Source: Microtetraspora malaysiensis (GTDB taxonomy: Bacteria > Actinomycetota > Actinomycetes > Streptosporangiales > Streptosporangiaceae). From it: a stretch of DNA of 64,000 nt. The notes below the pieces were generated by a model, which had not been told where the DNA came from, ran no database searches, and saw only the letters and a program-made list of their open reading frames with translations. The stretch is taken from contig NZ_BBYJ01000014.1 of the NCBI RefSeq assembly GCF_001528665.1, forward strand, positions 178,181 through 242,180. The letters are read 5' to 3'. Both the position numbers and the translations under genes were made by a program. Numbering within the stretch: the first letter of the stretch is position 1; every line of letters begins with the position of its first letter. This document shows, piece after piece, positions 35,780-44,460 of this stretch.

Positions 35780-36802
35780 ATGAAGAAGCACCTCGCGCTC
35801 TCCGCCGCCGGTCTCGTCCTCGCCGGCGCGACCGGCTGCAGCGGGTCGGCACCGTCGGCCTCCGAGCAAGTCAAGATCATGGTCGGCGGCATCGACAAGG
35901 TCATCTACCTGCCGGCCAAGCTGAGCGAGCAGCTCGGCAACTTCACCCAGGAGGGCCTGAACGTCCAGCTGCTCACCGAGCCCGCCGGAGCACAGGCCGA
36001 GAACGTGATGCTGTCCGGCGACGTCCACGGCGTCGTCGGCTTCTACGACCACTCCGTCGACCTGCAGGCCAAGGGGAAGTGCGTGAAGAGCGTCGTCCAG
36101 TTCGCCGACGTCCCCGGCGAGGTGGAGATCGTCGCCGCGGACAAGGCGGACGCCATCACCGGGCCCCAGGACTTCGCCGGCAAGAAGCTCGGCATCACCA
36201 GCCCCGGGTCGTCCACCGACTTCCTGACCCAGTACCTCGCGGTCAAGCACGGCGTGGCGCCCGAGTCGTACACGCGGGTGAAGGCCGGGGCGGGCGCCAC
36301 CTTCATCTCCGCCATCGAGAACGGCGGCATCGACGCGGGCATGACCACCGACCCCACCGCCGCGCAGCTCGTGACCACCGGCAAGGGCAAGGTGTTCATC
36401 GACATGCGCACCAAGGAGGGCACCCGGGCCGCGCTCGGCGGCCTCTACCCGGCGAGCTCGCTGTACATGACCTGCGAGTGGGTCGACGGGCACAAGGAGA
36501 TCGCGCAGAAGCTGGCCAACGCGTTCGTGCGCACGCTTCGGTGGATCAACGCGCATTCCGCGCAGGAGATCGCCGACAAGATGCCCGCCGAGTTCAAGGG
36601 CGCCGACGAGACGCTGTACGTCAAGGCGGTCAACGACTCCAAGGGCATGTTCACCGACGACGGCATCATGCCCGACGACGGCCCGAAGAACGTGCTGGAG
36701 GTGCTGTCGGCGTTCAGTCCCGACGTGAAGGCCAAGAAGGACCAGATCGACCTGTCCAAGACCTTCACCACCGAGTTCACCTCCAAGGTCCCCCAGTCCT
36801 GA
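35780..36802 (+). CDS. NMT1/THI5-like ABC substrate-binding lipoprotein
   Basis: A 340-residue lipoprotein: signal sequence KHLALSAAGLVLAGATGCSG with Cys as lipidation site. The body has VMVGG-like strand IMVGGIDKVIYLPAKLSEQL, VMLSGDVHGVVGFYDHSVDL, LGITSPGSSTDFLTQYLAVKHGV and YMTCEWVDGHKEIAQKLANAFV, the two-lobed SsuA/ThiY plan. RBS AAAGGCGA. It is the third gene of the importer. The ligand is unknown; similar proteins bind pyrimidines, sulfonates or aromatic acids. Confidence 0.9.
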   Translation: MKKHLALSAAGLVLAGATGCSGSAPSASEQVKIMVGGIDKVIYLPAKLSEQLGNFTQEGLNVQLLTEPAGAQAENVMLSGDVHGVVGFYDHSVDLQAKGKCVKSVVQFADVPGEVEIVAADKADAITGPQDFAGKKLGITSPGSSTDFLTQYLAVKHGVAPESYTRVKAGAGATFISAIENGGIDAGMTTDPTAAQLVTTGKGKVFIDMRTKEGTRAALGGLYPASSLYMTCEWVDGHKEIAQKLANAFVRTLRWINAHSAQEIADKMPAEFKGADETLYVKAVNDSKGMFTDDGIMPDDGPKNVLEVLSAFSPDVKAKKDQIDLSKTFTTEFTSKVPQS

Positions 36803-36948
36803 CGGTTGCCCGACGTCACGGCGGCCCGGCTGTTCCCGGCCGCCGTGACCGGCGTCTCGTCGCCCCGATAACGATAGAGACGAACGATTGATCCCGGCAT
36901 GCGTTCCAGCCAACCGGCGGCGGGCGGTGGACGCCAACCGTCAGCCGG

Positions 36949-37359
36949 TCAGCCGGTGCGGCGGGCGCGGGCCAGAACGAGCCCGCCGAGAACCACGGCG
37001 ATCAGCCCCACCACCAGGGCGACGAAGCCTCCGACTATTCCGTAGCCGGTGCCGGGGCCGCCTTTGGCGGCGGCCACGATAACCCCGCCGATGACCAGGC
37101 CGGCCAGTCCCGCCCCCACGGCCACGACGGCCCCGCGTCTCCCGTCGCCGGTGCCGATGCGACCGGTGGAGCGGGCCAGAGCCAGCCCGCCGATGACCAC
37201 GCCGACCAGCCCCAGCAGCGCGCCGCCCAAGGACCAGAGACGCCCGGCGGTCAAGGTGTAGGCATCGACGTCGGCCGACTGGACCAAGACGTGCGCGGCC
37301 GCCGGTCCGGCGAACCCGAAACCTCCGAGCAGGGTGGCAAGCGGGGGACGGACGGACAT
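36949..37359 (-). CDS. DUF6223-like small membrane protein
   Basis: A 136-residue protein with a signal-like first helix (LLGGFGFAGPAAAHVLV) and three further helices: LWSLGGALLGLVGVVIGGLALAR, GAVVAVGAGLAGLVIGGVIVAAA and YGIVGGFVALVVGLIAVVLGGLVLAR. The repeated VIGGLALAR and VLGGLVLAR ends suggest internal duplication. This resembles DUF6223 proteins often found beside NarL two-component systems, and here such a pair is divergent from it. GGAGCACC precedes the ATG. Role unknown. Confidence 0.65.
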   Translation of the reverse strand: MSVRPPLATLLGGFGFAGPAAAHVLVQSADVDAYTLTAGRLWSLGGALLGLVGVVIGGLALARSTGRIGTGDGRRGAVVAVGAGLAGLVIGGVIVAAAKGGPGTGYGIVGGFVALVVGLIAVVLGGLVLARARRTG

Positions 37360-37371
37360 GCGGTGCTCCTT

Positions 37372-37401
37372 CTTCTCTTACGACTGCTTCTCTTACGACT
37401 G
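37372..37401. repeat. Two tandem copies of a 15-base unit
   Basis: CTTCTCTTACGACTG occurs at 37372-37386 and 37387-37401, upstream of the DUF6223-like gene in the divergent promoter region. It could be tandem sites for the neighbouring response regulator, or a simple duplication. Confidence 0.7.
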
Positions 37402-37568
37402 GACCTCGCCGATCATGTCCGCCGGCACCGTCGCCGGTCGTCCTGCTGACGCGGGCAATTCGCGCTGCCGCGGACGCCGCAGGAGCCGCGAAGATACTGC
37501 GAGCGCGGTAGCGGCCGATCGTCCGCGCGCAGGAGTTGGCCGCGCGAACATCCCGCTAAGGTGCGCGC

Positions 37569-38696
37569 ATGAGCACAGGACGGTCCGGTGTCCCGGCGCG
37601 TGTCATGGATTGGGCGATCGCCGTCGGCGTGGCGGCGACGCTGCTCGTCACCGGGCTGTCCAAGCAGCACTCCGCCACCTACCTCGAGCTGCCCGGCTAC
37701 GCGCTCCTGACGGCCGGCGGTCTGGCACTGGCCGCGCGCCGCCGGACTCCGGTTCTCGTCCTGGCCGCCACCGGGCTGTGTGCGGTGGGTTACCAGGCGG
37801 CCGGTTTCGACGCGCCCGCCGTCGCGTACCTGTTCGCGGTGTACGCGGCCGTGCGGGCGGGGCATCGCACCGTCACGGTGGCGGCGAGCGTGACCATGCT
37901 GCTCGCTCTCCCGCTCGCGGCCCTCGCCTCGGGCTTGCACGACACCGGCGAGGCGTTCGCGCAGGCCCGGGGCGCCCTCGAAATAGCCTGGCTGATCGCG
38001 GCCGGTGCCGCGGGCGAAGCGCTGCGGCAGGCCGAGCAGCGGGCGGACGAGGCCGAGCGCACCCGGGAGGAGACCGCGCGGCGCCGCGCCGACGAGGAGC
38101 GGCTGCACATCGCACGAGAGCTGCACGATTCGCTCACCCACCAGATCTCGGTCATCAAGGTGCAGGCCGAGGTCGCCGTCCATGTGGCCCGCAAGCGGGG
38201 CGAGCAGGTGCCGGAGGCGCTGCTGGCGATCCAGGAGGCCTCTCGGGAGGCGACGCGGGAGCTGCGGGCGACCCTGGAGGCCCTACGCGACGACGACACG
38301 ACCCCGCCGCATGGCCTCGACCACGTACCGGAACTACTGAAGCGGGCCCGAACGAGCGGACTGGACACGACGCTGACGGTCGAAGGGCAGCGGTGCGACG
38401 TGCCGGCCGCGGTGGACCGGACCGCCTATCGCATCGTTCAGGAGTCGCTCACCAACGTCGCCCGTCACGCCGCCGCCACCACGGCCTCGGTCCGGATCGA
38501 CTACCGTGCGGACGCCCTCGCCGTACGCGTCGACGACGACGGCACGGCCGCGCCGGGCAGCGCCCCGATGCCGGGCATCGGACTGCTCGGGATGCGCGAA
38601 CGCGTCACGGCCCTCGGCGGGCACCTGCGCGCCGAACCCCGCGACGAGGGCGGCTTCACCGTACAGGCCGAGCTCCCCGTGGACCGTACGTCATGA
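37569..38696 (+). CDS. NarL-family sensor histidine kinase
   Basis: A 375-residue kinase. Residues 10-150 hold about four membrane helices with short loops, so sensing is within the membrane. A coiled segment (QAEQRADEAERTREETARRRADEE) leads to the HisKA_3 box HIARELHDSLTHQISVIKVQ with the phospho-His. The ATPase has QESLTNVARHAAA and PGIGLLGMRERVTALGGHL. It overlaps the response regulator gene by 4 bases. It probably controls the divergent DUF6223-like gene or a distant export system. Confidence 0.9.
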   Translation: MSTGRSGVPARVMDWAIAVGVAATLLVTGLSKQHSATYLELPGYALLTAGGLALAARRRTPVLVLAATGLCAVGYQAAGFDAPAVAYLFAVYAAVRAGHRTVTVAASVTMLLALPLAALASGLHDTGEAFAQARGALEIAWLIAAGAAGEALRQAEQRADEAERTREETARRRADEERLHIARELHDSLTHQISVIKVQAEVAVHVARKRGEQVPEALLAIQEASREATRELRATLEALRDDDTTPPHGLDHVPELLKRARTSGLDTTLTVEGQRCDVPAAVDRTAYRIVQESLTNVARHAAATTASVRIDYRADALAVRVDDDGTAAPGSAPMPGIGLLGMRERVTALGGHLRAEPRDEGGFTVQAELPVDRTS

Positions 38697-39358
38697 TCCG
38701 TGTCCTGCTGGTCGACGACCAGCCGCTCATCCGCAGCGGATTCCGCGCGCTCCTCGACCTCGAGGACGACATCGAGGTGGTGGCCGAGGCCTCCGACGGG
38801 AAGGAGTGCCTGGCTCTGGCCAGGGAACACCTGCCCGACATCGCGCTCATCGACATCCAGATGCCCGTCGTCGACGGCATCGAGGCGACCCGGCGCATCG
38901 CCGCGGACCCGGCCCTGGCCGGAGTGCACGTCGTCATCCTGACGAACTACGGCTTGGACGAACACGTCTTCAACGCGCTGCGCGCCGGCGCGGCCGGATT
39001 CCTCGTCAAGGACATCGTGCCGGAGGACTTCCTGCACGCCGTACGCGTCGCCGCGCGCGGTGACGCCCTGCTCGCACCGTCGATCACCCGCAAGCTGATC
39101 AACCGGTACATCACCCAGCCGCTCCACGCCGATGCCGGCACGGGGCTGAAAGAGCTGACCAACCGCGAACGCGAGGCCGTCGCCCTGGTCGCGCAGGGCC
39201 TGTCCAACGACCAGATCGCCGACCGCATGGTGATCAGCTCATTGACCGCGAAAACCCATATCAACCGGGCCATGACCAAGCTCCATGCGCGTGACCGCGC
39301 CCAGCTCGTGGTCCTCGCCTACGAATCCGGCGTGGCGGTCCCACGCGGAGGCTCCTGA
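38693..39358 (+). CDS. NarL/FixJ-family response regulator
   Basis: A 221-residue regulator. The receiver has VLLVDDQPLIR, IALIDIQMPVVDG (acceptor Asp) and FLVKDIVPED (Lys). The C terminus is a LuxR-type helix-turn-helix: LTNREREAVALVAQGLSNDQIADRM and SLTAKTHINRAMTKLHARDR. The ATGA overlap with the kinase gene makes a standard two-component operon. Confidence 0.93.
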   Translation: MIRVLLVDDQPLIRSGFRALLDLEDDIEVVAEASDGKECLALAREHLPDIALIDIQMPVVDGIEATRRIAADPALAGVHVVILTNYGLDEHVFNALRAGAAGFLVKDIVPEDFLHAVRVAARGDALLAPSITRKLINRYITQPLHADAGTGLKELTNREREAVALVAQGLSNDQIADRMVISSLTAKTHINRAMTKLHARDRAQLVVLAYESGVAVPRGGS

Positions 39359-39429
39359 CCTCCACGGGCCGGCCCGCTCTGTACTGCTCGCGGACGCTCA
39401 ACCAGCCGTCCCACGCCCGCTCCGGAAAT

Positions 39430-39445
39430 GACGTGAATTCATTCC
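39430..39445. promoter_or_regulatory. Operator copy 1 of the GGmATGAATTCrTyCC family
   Basis: GACGTGAATTCATTCC: a GAATTC core with an exact right arm and an imperfect left arm. It lies 101 bases before the enolase-superfamily gene and matches sites near the GntR-LacI regulator at 59.7 kb. Confidence 0.65.
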
Positions 39446-39502
39446 GTTAATTCGCCGAACAATTCCAACATGCTAGGTTCGGGGCATTACGGCAGCTAAA
39501 TA

Positions 39503-39518
39503 AGCATGAATTCATTCC
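39503..39518. promoter_or_regulatory. Operator copy 2 of the GGmATGAATTCrTyCC family
   Basis: AGCATGAATTCATTCC, centred 73 bases from copy 1 and ending 12 bases before the start codon. Occupancy would block translation-proximal transcription of the enolase-superfamily gene. Confidence 0.75.
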
Positions 39519-39530
39519 GACGGGAGAATC

Positions 39531-40676
39531 ATGGAGTCGCTGGTCGTCGAGCGGGTGGAAACGTTCGTCGTGGAATTGCCGTCCATCCGGTCGTTCAGCA
39601 TTTCCGGAGGAAGCGTCACCACGGCGGGCAAGCCCACGGAACGGGTGCTGGTCAAGGTCACGGCCGGCGACCGGACCGGCTGGGGTGAGGCGACCCCGAC
39701 GCCCTCCTGGACGTACGAGACCGTGGAGTCGATCTCGACGACGATCCACGGCTACCTCGCCCCCGCGCTGATCGGACGGTCGGCGTGGGATCTGGACGGC
39801 GCCTGCGCGGCCTACGAGAAGGTGATCAACCGTGGCCTGACGATCGGTTCTCCCATCGCCAAGTCCGCGCTCGACATCGCGCTGCACGACCTGATCGGCC
39901 GGACCCTCGGCGTCTCCGTCGGTGTGCTCTGGGGCCAGCGCCGCCTCGACCGGATCAAGCTCGGCTGGATCGTGGCCGGTCAGACCCCCGCCGAGGTGCG
40001 GCAGGCCGTCGAGGAAGGGCGGGCGCAGGGCTACCAGGCGTACAAGGTGAAGGTGGGCCTGCACGACGAGGCGACGGACGTCTCGGTCGTGGCGGCGGTC
40101 CGGGAGGCGGCGCCGGACGCGCCAATCTGGGTGGACGCGAACCAGGCCTACACCGTGGACGGCGCGCTGCGCATGGCGCGCAGGCTGGTCGACCTCGACG
40201 TGTCGGCGTTCGAGCAGCCGCTGCCCGCGAACGACATCACCGGCCTGCGCCGGCTGCGCGACCACAGCCCGCTTCCGGTCGCGCTGGACGAGAGCCTGCG
40301 CCACCCCTCCGACATGGCCACGTTCGTGAAGCTCGACGCGGTGGACATCGCGATCGCCAAGGTGCAGCGTTCCGGCGGGCTCACGCTCTCGCGGCGGCTC
40401 TGCCAGCTCGCCGAGGACGCGGGGCTGCGCATCATGGGGTCGGGGCTGACCGACACCGATCTCGGGTTCGCCGCTTCGCTGCACCTGTTCGCCGCGTTCG
40501 GCGTGGACACCCCCGTCGATCTCAACGGGCGGCAGTTCGTCCACTCGGCCTACGTCGGGGACAGCACGGTGGAGGTCGTCGACGGCACGGCCCTGGTGCC
40601 CACGGGACCGGGCCTCGGCGTCGAGGTGGACGAGGACGCGGTCCGCTCCCTCGCCTCGGCGCACTGGGTCGCCTGA
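39531..40676 (+). CDS. Mandelate racemase / muconate lactonizing enzyme family protein
   Basis: A 381-residue enolase-superfamily enzyme. The capping domain covers residues 1-130. The barrel holds YKVKVG (KxK bases, about residue 172), WVDANQAY (first metal Asp), EQPLP (metal Glu), VALDESLRHPSD (metal Asp and Glu) and KVQRSGGL (second Lys). The KxK plus Lys set suits MLE-type racemases, cycloisomerases or dipeptide epimerases rather than sugar-acid dehydratases with a His base, so the substrate is open. GGGAG precedes the ATG. Two operators shared with the 59-62 kb sugar regulon suggest it works in that pathway. Confidence 0.85.
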   Translation: MESLVVERVETFVVELPSIRSFSISGGSVTTAGKPTERVLVKVTAGDRTGWGEATPTPSWTYETVESISTTIHGYLAPALIGRSAWDLDGACAAYEKVINRGLTIGSPIAKSALDIALHDLIGRTLGVSVGVLWGQRRLDRIKLGWIVAGQTPAEVRQAVEEGRAQGYQAYKVKVGLHDEATDVSVVAAVREAAPDAPIWVDANQAYTVDGALRMARRLVDLDVSAFEQPLPANDITGLRRLRDHSPLPVALDESLRHPSDMATFVKLDAVDIAIAKVQRSGGLTLSRRLCQLAEDAGLRIMGSGLTDTDLGFAASLHLFAAFGVDTPVDLNGRQFVHSAYVGDSTVEVVDGTALVPTGPGLGVEVDEDAVRSLASAHWVA

Positions 40677-40710
40677 CCGGGAGACGTTCAGGGGCGGCCG
40701 GGAGGCGGGG

Positions 40711-41733
40711 TCAGCCGGCGGGTCGAGTGCGGGAGCCCGGCCCGGGCGAGGACGTCTCGTCGACCTGGCCGCCCCCCAGCAAAGCTTCGGCCGTCGTCGT
40801 ACGGGCGTAGAGGATGTACCGCCCGGTGCGGTGCGCGGTGCACAAGCCGGCGTCACGCAGCGCGGTGAGGTGCTGGTTGACGCCGGGCTCGGAGAGCCCG
40901 ACACGCAGGGCCAGGTCGCGGGTGGAGGCGGGCTGGTCCAGCTCGGCCAGCAGACGTGCCCGCGTCCTGCCGAGCACGGCGGCCAAGGCCCGCGGCGGCT
41001 CCAGTCCGCGACGCTCCCAGAGCGTGCCGATGCCGCGCGGCGAGTAGCGGACCGTGGGCTGGTACGGCGGGGTCGTGACGGAGAGGACGCGCGGCCAGAC
41101 GAACACGCAGGGCACGAGCAACAGCCCGAGACCGCGCAGTGAACGGGTCCCCGACACGTAGCGGTGTTCCACCCGCAGCGTGCCGTCGTGCCAGGTCACG
41201 CTCGGGTCGAGGTCGGTCAGCATGCGCTGCGCGCCACCCTCCGCCAGGAGCTTGGCACGGTAGAGGATCTCCCCTTCGAGCAGGGACCTGATCCGTGGCC
41301 AGTACGGGGCGATGGCCGCCTCCCAGTAGTTCTCCACCTCCTGCGCCAGGCGTTCCAGGCCCTTGCCGGGGTCGGCGTAGAGGGCCTCGACGCGCTTGGT
41401 GCGGGGGGTACCGGCGTCGTCCAGGTCGGTGCGGACCCGGTCGGCCGCGGCCCGCATCGTGGCCAGCTCCAGTTCCAGGTCGGGGATGGAGGTGGCGGGC
41501 GGGGTGCAGGTGAAGCCGGCGATCGAGATCGTGGGCACCGGCACGAGGTCCGACAGCAGGCGCCAGTCCACGTCCGCGAGGCGCCGCCGTACCTGCTCCA
41601 CCCAGGGACGCAGCAGCGGGTGCGCCGCGGGGTTCTTCACGACGCGGACGCTCGCGACGACCTCGCCGAGCGGGGAGATGGCGAAGCGGATGTTGGCGAT
41701 GTCGCGGGTGGTGAACGTCAGCTCCAGCGTCAT
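40711..41733 (-). CDS. DUF5937 / ArsR-type transcriptional regulator
   Basis: A 340-residue regulator. The long N-terminal part (LTFTTRDIANIRFAISPLGEVVASVRV, LERLAQEVENYWEAAIAPYWPRI) matches DUF5937, and the C-terminal 90 residues are an ArsR winged helix (RARLLAELDQPASTRDLALRVGLSEPGVNQHLTALRDAGL). No ArsR metal-site cysteines are evident. The ATG at 41733 is preferred because the family begins near TLELTF. It is divergent from an MFS exporter gene, which it probably represses. Confidence 0.85.
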   Translation of the reverse strand: MTLELTFTTRDIANIRFAISPLGEVVASVRVVKNPAAHPLLRPWVEQVRRRLADVDWRLLSDLVPVPTISIAGFTCTPPATSIPDLELELATMRAAADRVRTDLDDAGTPRTKRVEALYADPGKGLERLAQEVENYWEAAIAPYWPRIRSLLEGEILYRAKLLAEGGAQRMLTDLDPSVTWHDGTLRVEHRYVSGTRSLRGLGLLLVPCVFVWPRVLSVTTPPYQPTVRYSPRGIGTLWERRGLEPPRALAAVLGRTRARLLAELDQPASTRDLALRVGLSEPGVNQHLTALRDAGLCTAHRTGRYILYARTTTAEALLGGGQVDETSSPGPGSRTRPAG

Positions 41734-41791
41734 GGATTCGCTTCTCACTTAATCGATGGCCCTTTGCGCGAAATATCAGCATCTTTGCGGC

Positions 41792-43018
41792 ATGACGGCA
41801 ACACAAGTGGAAACTCCCCTGCTGCGGCTTCCCAACTTCCGTAACCTCTACATCGCGGGCGCGATCAGCCAGGCGGGCAGCCAGATCAGCTACGTGGCGC
41901 TGCCCCTGCTCGCGGTCACCGCGCTGAGCGCGGGCCCCGCCGAGGTCGGCCTGCTGAGCGCGCTGAGCACGCTCACGGTGCTCGTTCTCGGATTGCCCGC
42001 CGGCGCCTGGGTGGACCGGGTCAGGCGGCGTCCCGTGATGCTGGCCACCGACCTGGCGCGGGCGCTCGTCCTGCTGTCCGTGCCGGTCGCCTGGTGGGCG
42101 GGATGGCTGTCCATGGCGCAGCTCTATCTGGTGGCCATGCTGGTCGGCGCCGGAACGCTGTTCTTCGACGTGGCCTCGTTCAGCCTCGTGCCGGGCATCG
42201 TCGGGCGGGACCGGCTGACATCTGCCAACTCGCTGCTCGTGGGCACGAACTCGGGCATGGACGTGGCGGGACGCAGCCTGGCGGGCGTGCTGGTGCAGGC
42301 GGCCGGAGCGCCCGTGGCCATCCTGCTCGACGCGCTCAGCTACCTGTGGTCGGCCGCCTGGCTGCGTCGCGTCCGGGAGCCGGTCCAGGCGGCACCCGAC
42401 ACACCGCGCCCGCCCGTCCGGCGGCAGATCTCGGCCGGCGTGCGCTTCGTGTTCGGCAATCCGGTGCTCACCGCGGCCCTGCTTCAGGGCTCGATGACCA
42501 ACCTGGCGTACCCCCTCTGCTCGGTCCTGCTGCCTGTGCTCATCGTGGATCGGCTCGGGCTGCCGGAATGGGTGCTCGGGGTCTACCTGGCGGCCGGCGG
42601 CCTCGGCGTGCTCGCGGGATCGTCCGCCGCGCACCTGATCGGCCGCCGGCTCGGCACCGGCCGGGCCGTGTGGGTGGTCGGTCTGGTCACCTCGCCGCCG
42701 GCGTTCGTGATCCCGTTCCTGGACCGCGGGCCGTGGCTGTGGGCGGCGACGGCGGCGTGGTTCGTGCTGACGTTCCGGACCGGGCTCAACAACGTGCTGC
42801 TCGTCAGCCTGCGGCAGCGCGTCACGCCCGACGACATGCTGGGCCGGATGACGGCCACGATGCGCCTGCTCCTGATGGGCGCGGTCGGACTCGGCGGACT
42901 GCTCGCCGGGGTGCTCGGGGAGCTGTGGGGGGTGCGGGCTCCGATGTGGCTGGGCGCCTTGATCCAGGGGGTGAGCTGGGTGCCGATCCTCCTCTCGCCG
43001 CTACGCCGCGAACCGTGA
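41792..43018 (+). CDS. MFS exporter
   Basis: A 408-residue transporter with about 12 helices. The motif A loop is GAWVDRVRRRPVMLATDLARA between helices 2 and 3. The sequence NSLLVGTNSGMDVAGRSLAG and the half-way break at PDTPRPPVRRQISAG fit the MFS_3/enterobactin-exporter-like group. The ATG at 41792 is chosen over 41756 because the latter adds a non-typical Cys-rich lead. It is divergent from a DUF5937-ArsR regulator, a common drug-efflux pairing. Confidence 0.87.
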   Translation: MTATQVETPLLRLPNFRNLYIAGAISQAGSQISYVALPLLAVTALSAGPAEVGLLSALSTLTVLVLGLPAGAWVDRVRRRPVMLATDLARALVLLSVPVAWWAGWLSMAQLYLVAMLVGAGTLFFDVASFSLVPGIVGRDRLTSANSLLVGTNSGMDVAGRSLAGVLVQAAGAPVAILLDALSYLWSAAWLRRVREPVQAAPDTPRPPVRRQISAGVRFVFGNPVLTAALLQGSMTNLAYPLCSVLLPVLIVDRLGLPEWVLGVYLAAGGLGVLAGSSAAHLIGRRLGTGRAVWVVGLVTSPPAFVIPFLDRGPWLWAATAAWFVLTFRTGLNNVLLVSLRQRVTPDDMLGRMTATMRLLLMGAVGLGGLLAGVLGELWGVRAPMWLGALIQGVSWVPILLSPLRREP

Positions 43019-43055
43019 CCGACCAGACCGGACCGCCGATCACGAGCCCTGCAGT

Positions 43056-43160
43056 ATGCGCGCGATCGGTCGTGACCAGCTCGGGGTCATGCGACATCTG
43101 GGCTACGACCAGTTCGGCATCATGGGACACGATCGCGGGGCGCGCTGCGCCTACCGTTCC
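43056..43160 (+). pseudogene. Relic of an alpha/beta hydrolase (haloacetate dehalogenase-like)
   Basis: A fragment of about 34 codons reads RAIGRDQLGVMRHLGYDQFG, IMGHDRGARCAYR, which matches the segment around the nucleophile of epoxide hydrolase/fluoroacetate dehalogenase enzymes (DQL.VM..LG...F...GHDRGARVAYR). The Asp of GHDRG is present. Nothing of the rest of the gene is seen on either side. Confidence 0.55.
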
Positions 43161-43354
43161 GCCCAAACGATCAGCGCGCCGATCTCCCCGCCCTTGGCGT
43201 CGACCACGCCGATATCCAGGGCAAGGGCTGAGTTAGGCGCAGAGGCCCGTCCCGCCCCAGCAACGCCGAGCCAAATGCTTGGAGACCGGTCATCCTGGAC
43301 GCCGGCGACTTCCACCTGATCGAGCTGAGAGCACCACCAGGGAACGCCACCCAT
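43151..43354 (-). other. Short open frame in the relic region, doubtful gene
   Basis: A 67-codon frame ending ALALDIGVVDAKGGEIGALIVWAER has protein-like composition, and a neighbouring frame upstream has similar character (VGPQLRLGNARCPWVAFPGG), as if one gene had been frameshifted. No ribosome site. Together with the hydrolase relic the 415-base gap 43019-43433 looks like gene debris. Confidence 0.25.
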
Positions 43355-43433
43355 GGGCAGCGAGCATTACCAAGGCGGAGCTGGGGGCCAACATCAGATG
43401 AAATGTCAGCCGTGACGGATATCGTCACCCGCC

Positions 43434-43976
43434 ATGAGTATCCAGTACGCATGGTCTGACTTCTTCCCGGCAGAGGAGCCGGTCGCCGAAGGTCCTGACC
43501 GCCCGCCATTAGGACCGGACCACGATCTCCACCCCCCGGCCAGTGAGTTAGAAGTCAGTCAGCTCGAAGAGCGGTTGGGCCTGAGCCTGCCGCCGAGCTA
43601 TCGGCAGTTCCTCCTGTTCGCCAACGGCTGGGGCGTCGATGAGTACTCCCTACGGCCGGCCGCGGACGTCGGCTGGTTCCGTGATCTTGAGCCCAGGATT
43701 GTCGAAGCGTGGTCATCGCCCGAGGGTGAGAAGCCTTGGAGCGTGCCCGATGACCTCTACTTCGTCTACGGAAAGGAGCAGGACTGCGTCCATCTGAGAG
43801 AGGAGTATCTGCCTGGCACCCTTCTGATCGGGCACTGGGACGATGGAGAATTTCTCCTCAACCCCTACGTCAAGACCTCTGATGGCGAATGGGAGGCCTG
43901 GTATCTCGCGCCCTGGTTGCCCGGCGCGAGACGCCACAGGTCCTTCTGGGACCTGATGAAGGACCAATTGTTTTAG
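43434..43976 (+). CDS. SMI1/KNR4 family protein
   Basis: A 180-residue protein. ASELEVSQLEERLGLSLPPSYRQFLLFANGWG is the SUKH/SMI1-KNR4 entry motif; later blocks are LYFVYGKEQDC, YLPGTLLIGHWDDGEFLLNP and WEAWYLAPWLPGARRHRSFWDLM. SUKH proteins in bacteria are often immunity proteins against polymorphic toxins. No toxin gene is adjacent, but it stands in a region of gene relics, so it may be an orphan left over from such a locus. Confidence 0.85.
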   Translation: MSIQYAWSDFFPAEEPVAEGPDRPPLGPDHDLHPPASELEVSQLEERLGLSLPPSYRQFLLFANGWGVDEYSLRPAADVGWFRDLEPRIVEAWSSPEGEKPWSVPDDLYFVYGKEQDCVHLREEYLPGTLLIGHWDDGEFLLNPYVKTSDGEWEAWYLAPWLPGARRHRSFWDLMKDQLF

Positions 43977-44034
43977 TCCACATTGACTGCCACGGAATGT
44001 CACGGTGGGTACATGGTCATCACCTGCGTGGACA

Positions 44035-44243
44035 GCTTCAGCCCCGCATCACATCCGCGACGGCACCTACCGCGAGGATTTCTCCCAGGTCGTACCGGCT
44101 CGGGACCTGATGTAATGGCAGCCCTGCGCAACGTAGCCATCGGAATCTTGAAGCTCCTCTGCGGCTGGACCAGCATCGCTCAAGCCAATCATCGCCAGAC
44201 CCAAGACCCTACGCGTTGCCTTGCAACCCTCGGCCTCGCGTGA
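44035..44243 (+). pseudogene. Frameshifted C-terminal relic of an ISAs1/IS4-type transposase
   Basis: One frame reads HIRDGTYREDFSQV (44045-44090). The next frame continues RTGSGPDVMAALRNVAIGIL, KLLCGWTSIAQANHR, DPTRCLATLGLA and a TGA at 44243. This corresponds to the C-terminal DVTFGEDASQ-RTG..P.VMA.LRN.AIGI-...G..NIA.A.R...R-....L.ILG blocks of ISAs1-family (H repeat-associated) transposases, with a frameshift inside. The catalytic region is absent. Confidence 0.7.
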
Positions 44244-44460
44244 TCAAACCGTAAAAACGCGAGAACGCCGGAGCCCTGCGACTCCCCCACTTGCGGGGAT
44301 GGATGGGCTCGGCCTCCGGCTTCCGGTTCGAGCGCCGCGCCACCATCGGCCTGGGCGGCACCCACTGCCCTTCCATTTCGCCAGAAACGAGGCCTAACCC
44401 TGAAACTCCGGCTGTTCGCGCCACGTTGAACCCGATGATGGTGGGTGGAAAGGGGAGCAC
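44244..44460. other. Intergenic region before the WD40 protein
   Basis: No gene seen. GGCCTCCGGCTTCCGG-type inverted pieces near 44270-44330 may be the former end of the transposon. The 60 bases before 44461 contain the likely promoter and GGTGGAAAGGGGAGC as ribosome site. Confidence 0.35.

Noticed and set aside
34856..36937. 693-codon minus frame opposite the importer genes
   Set aside because: Antisense shadow of the permease and binding-protein genes.
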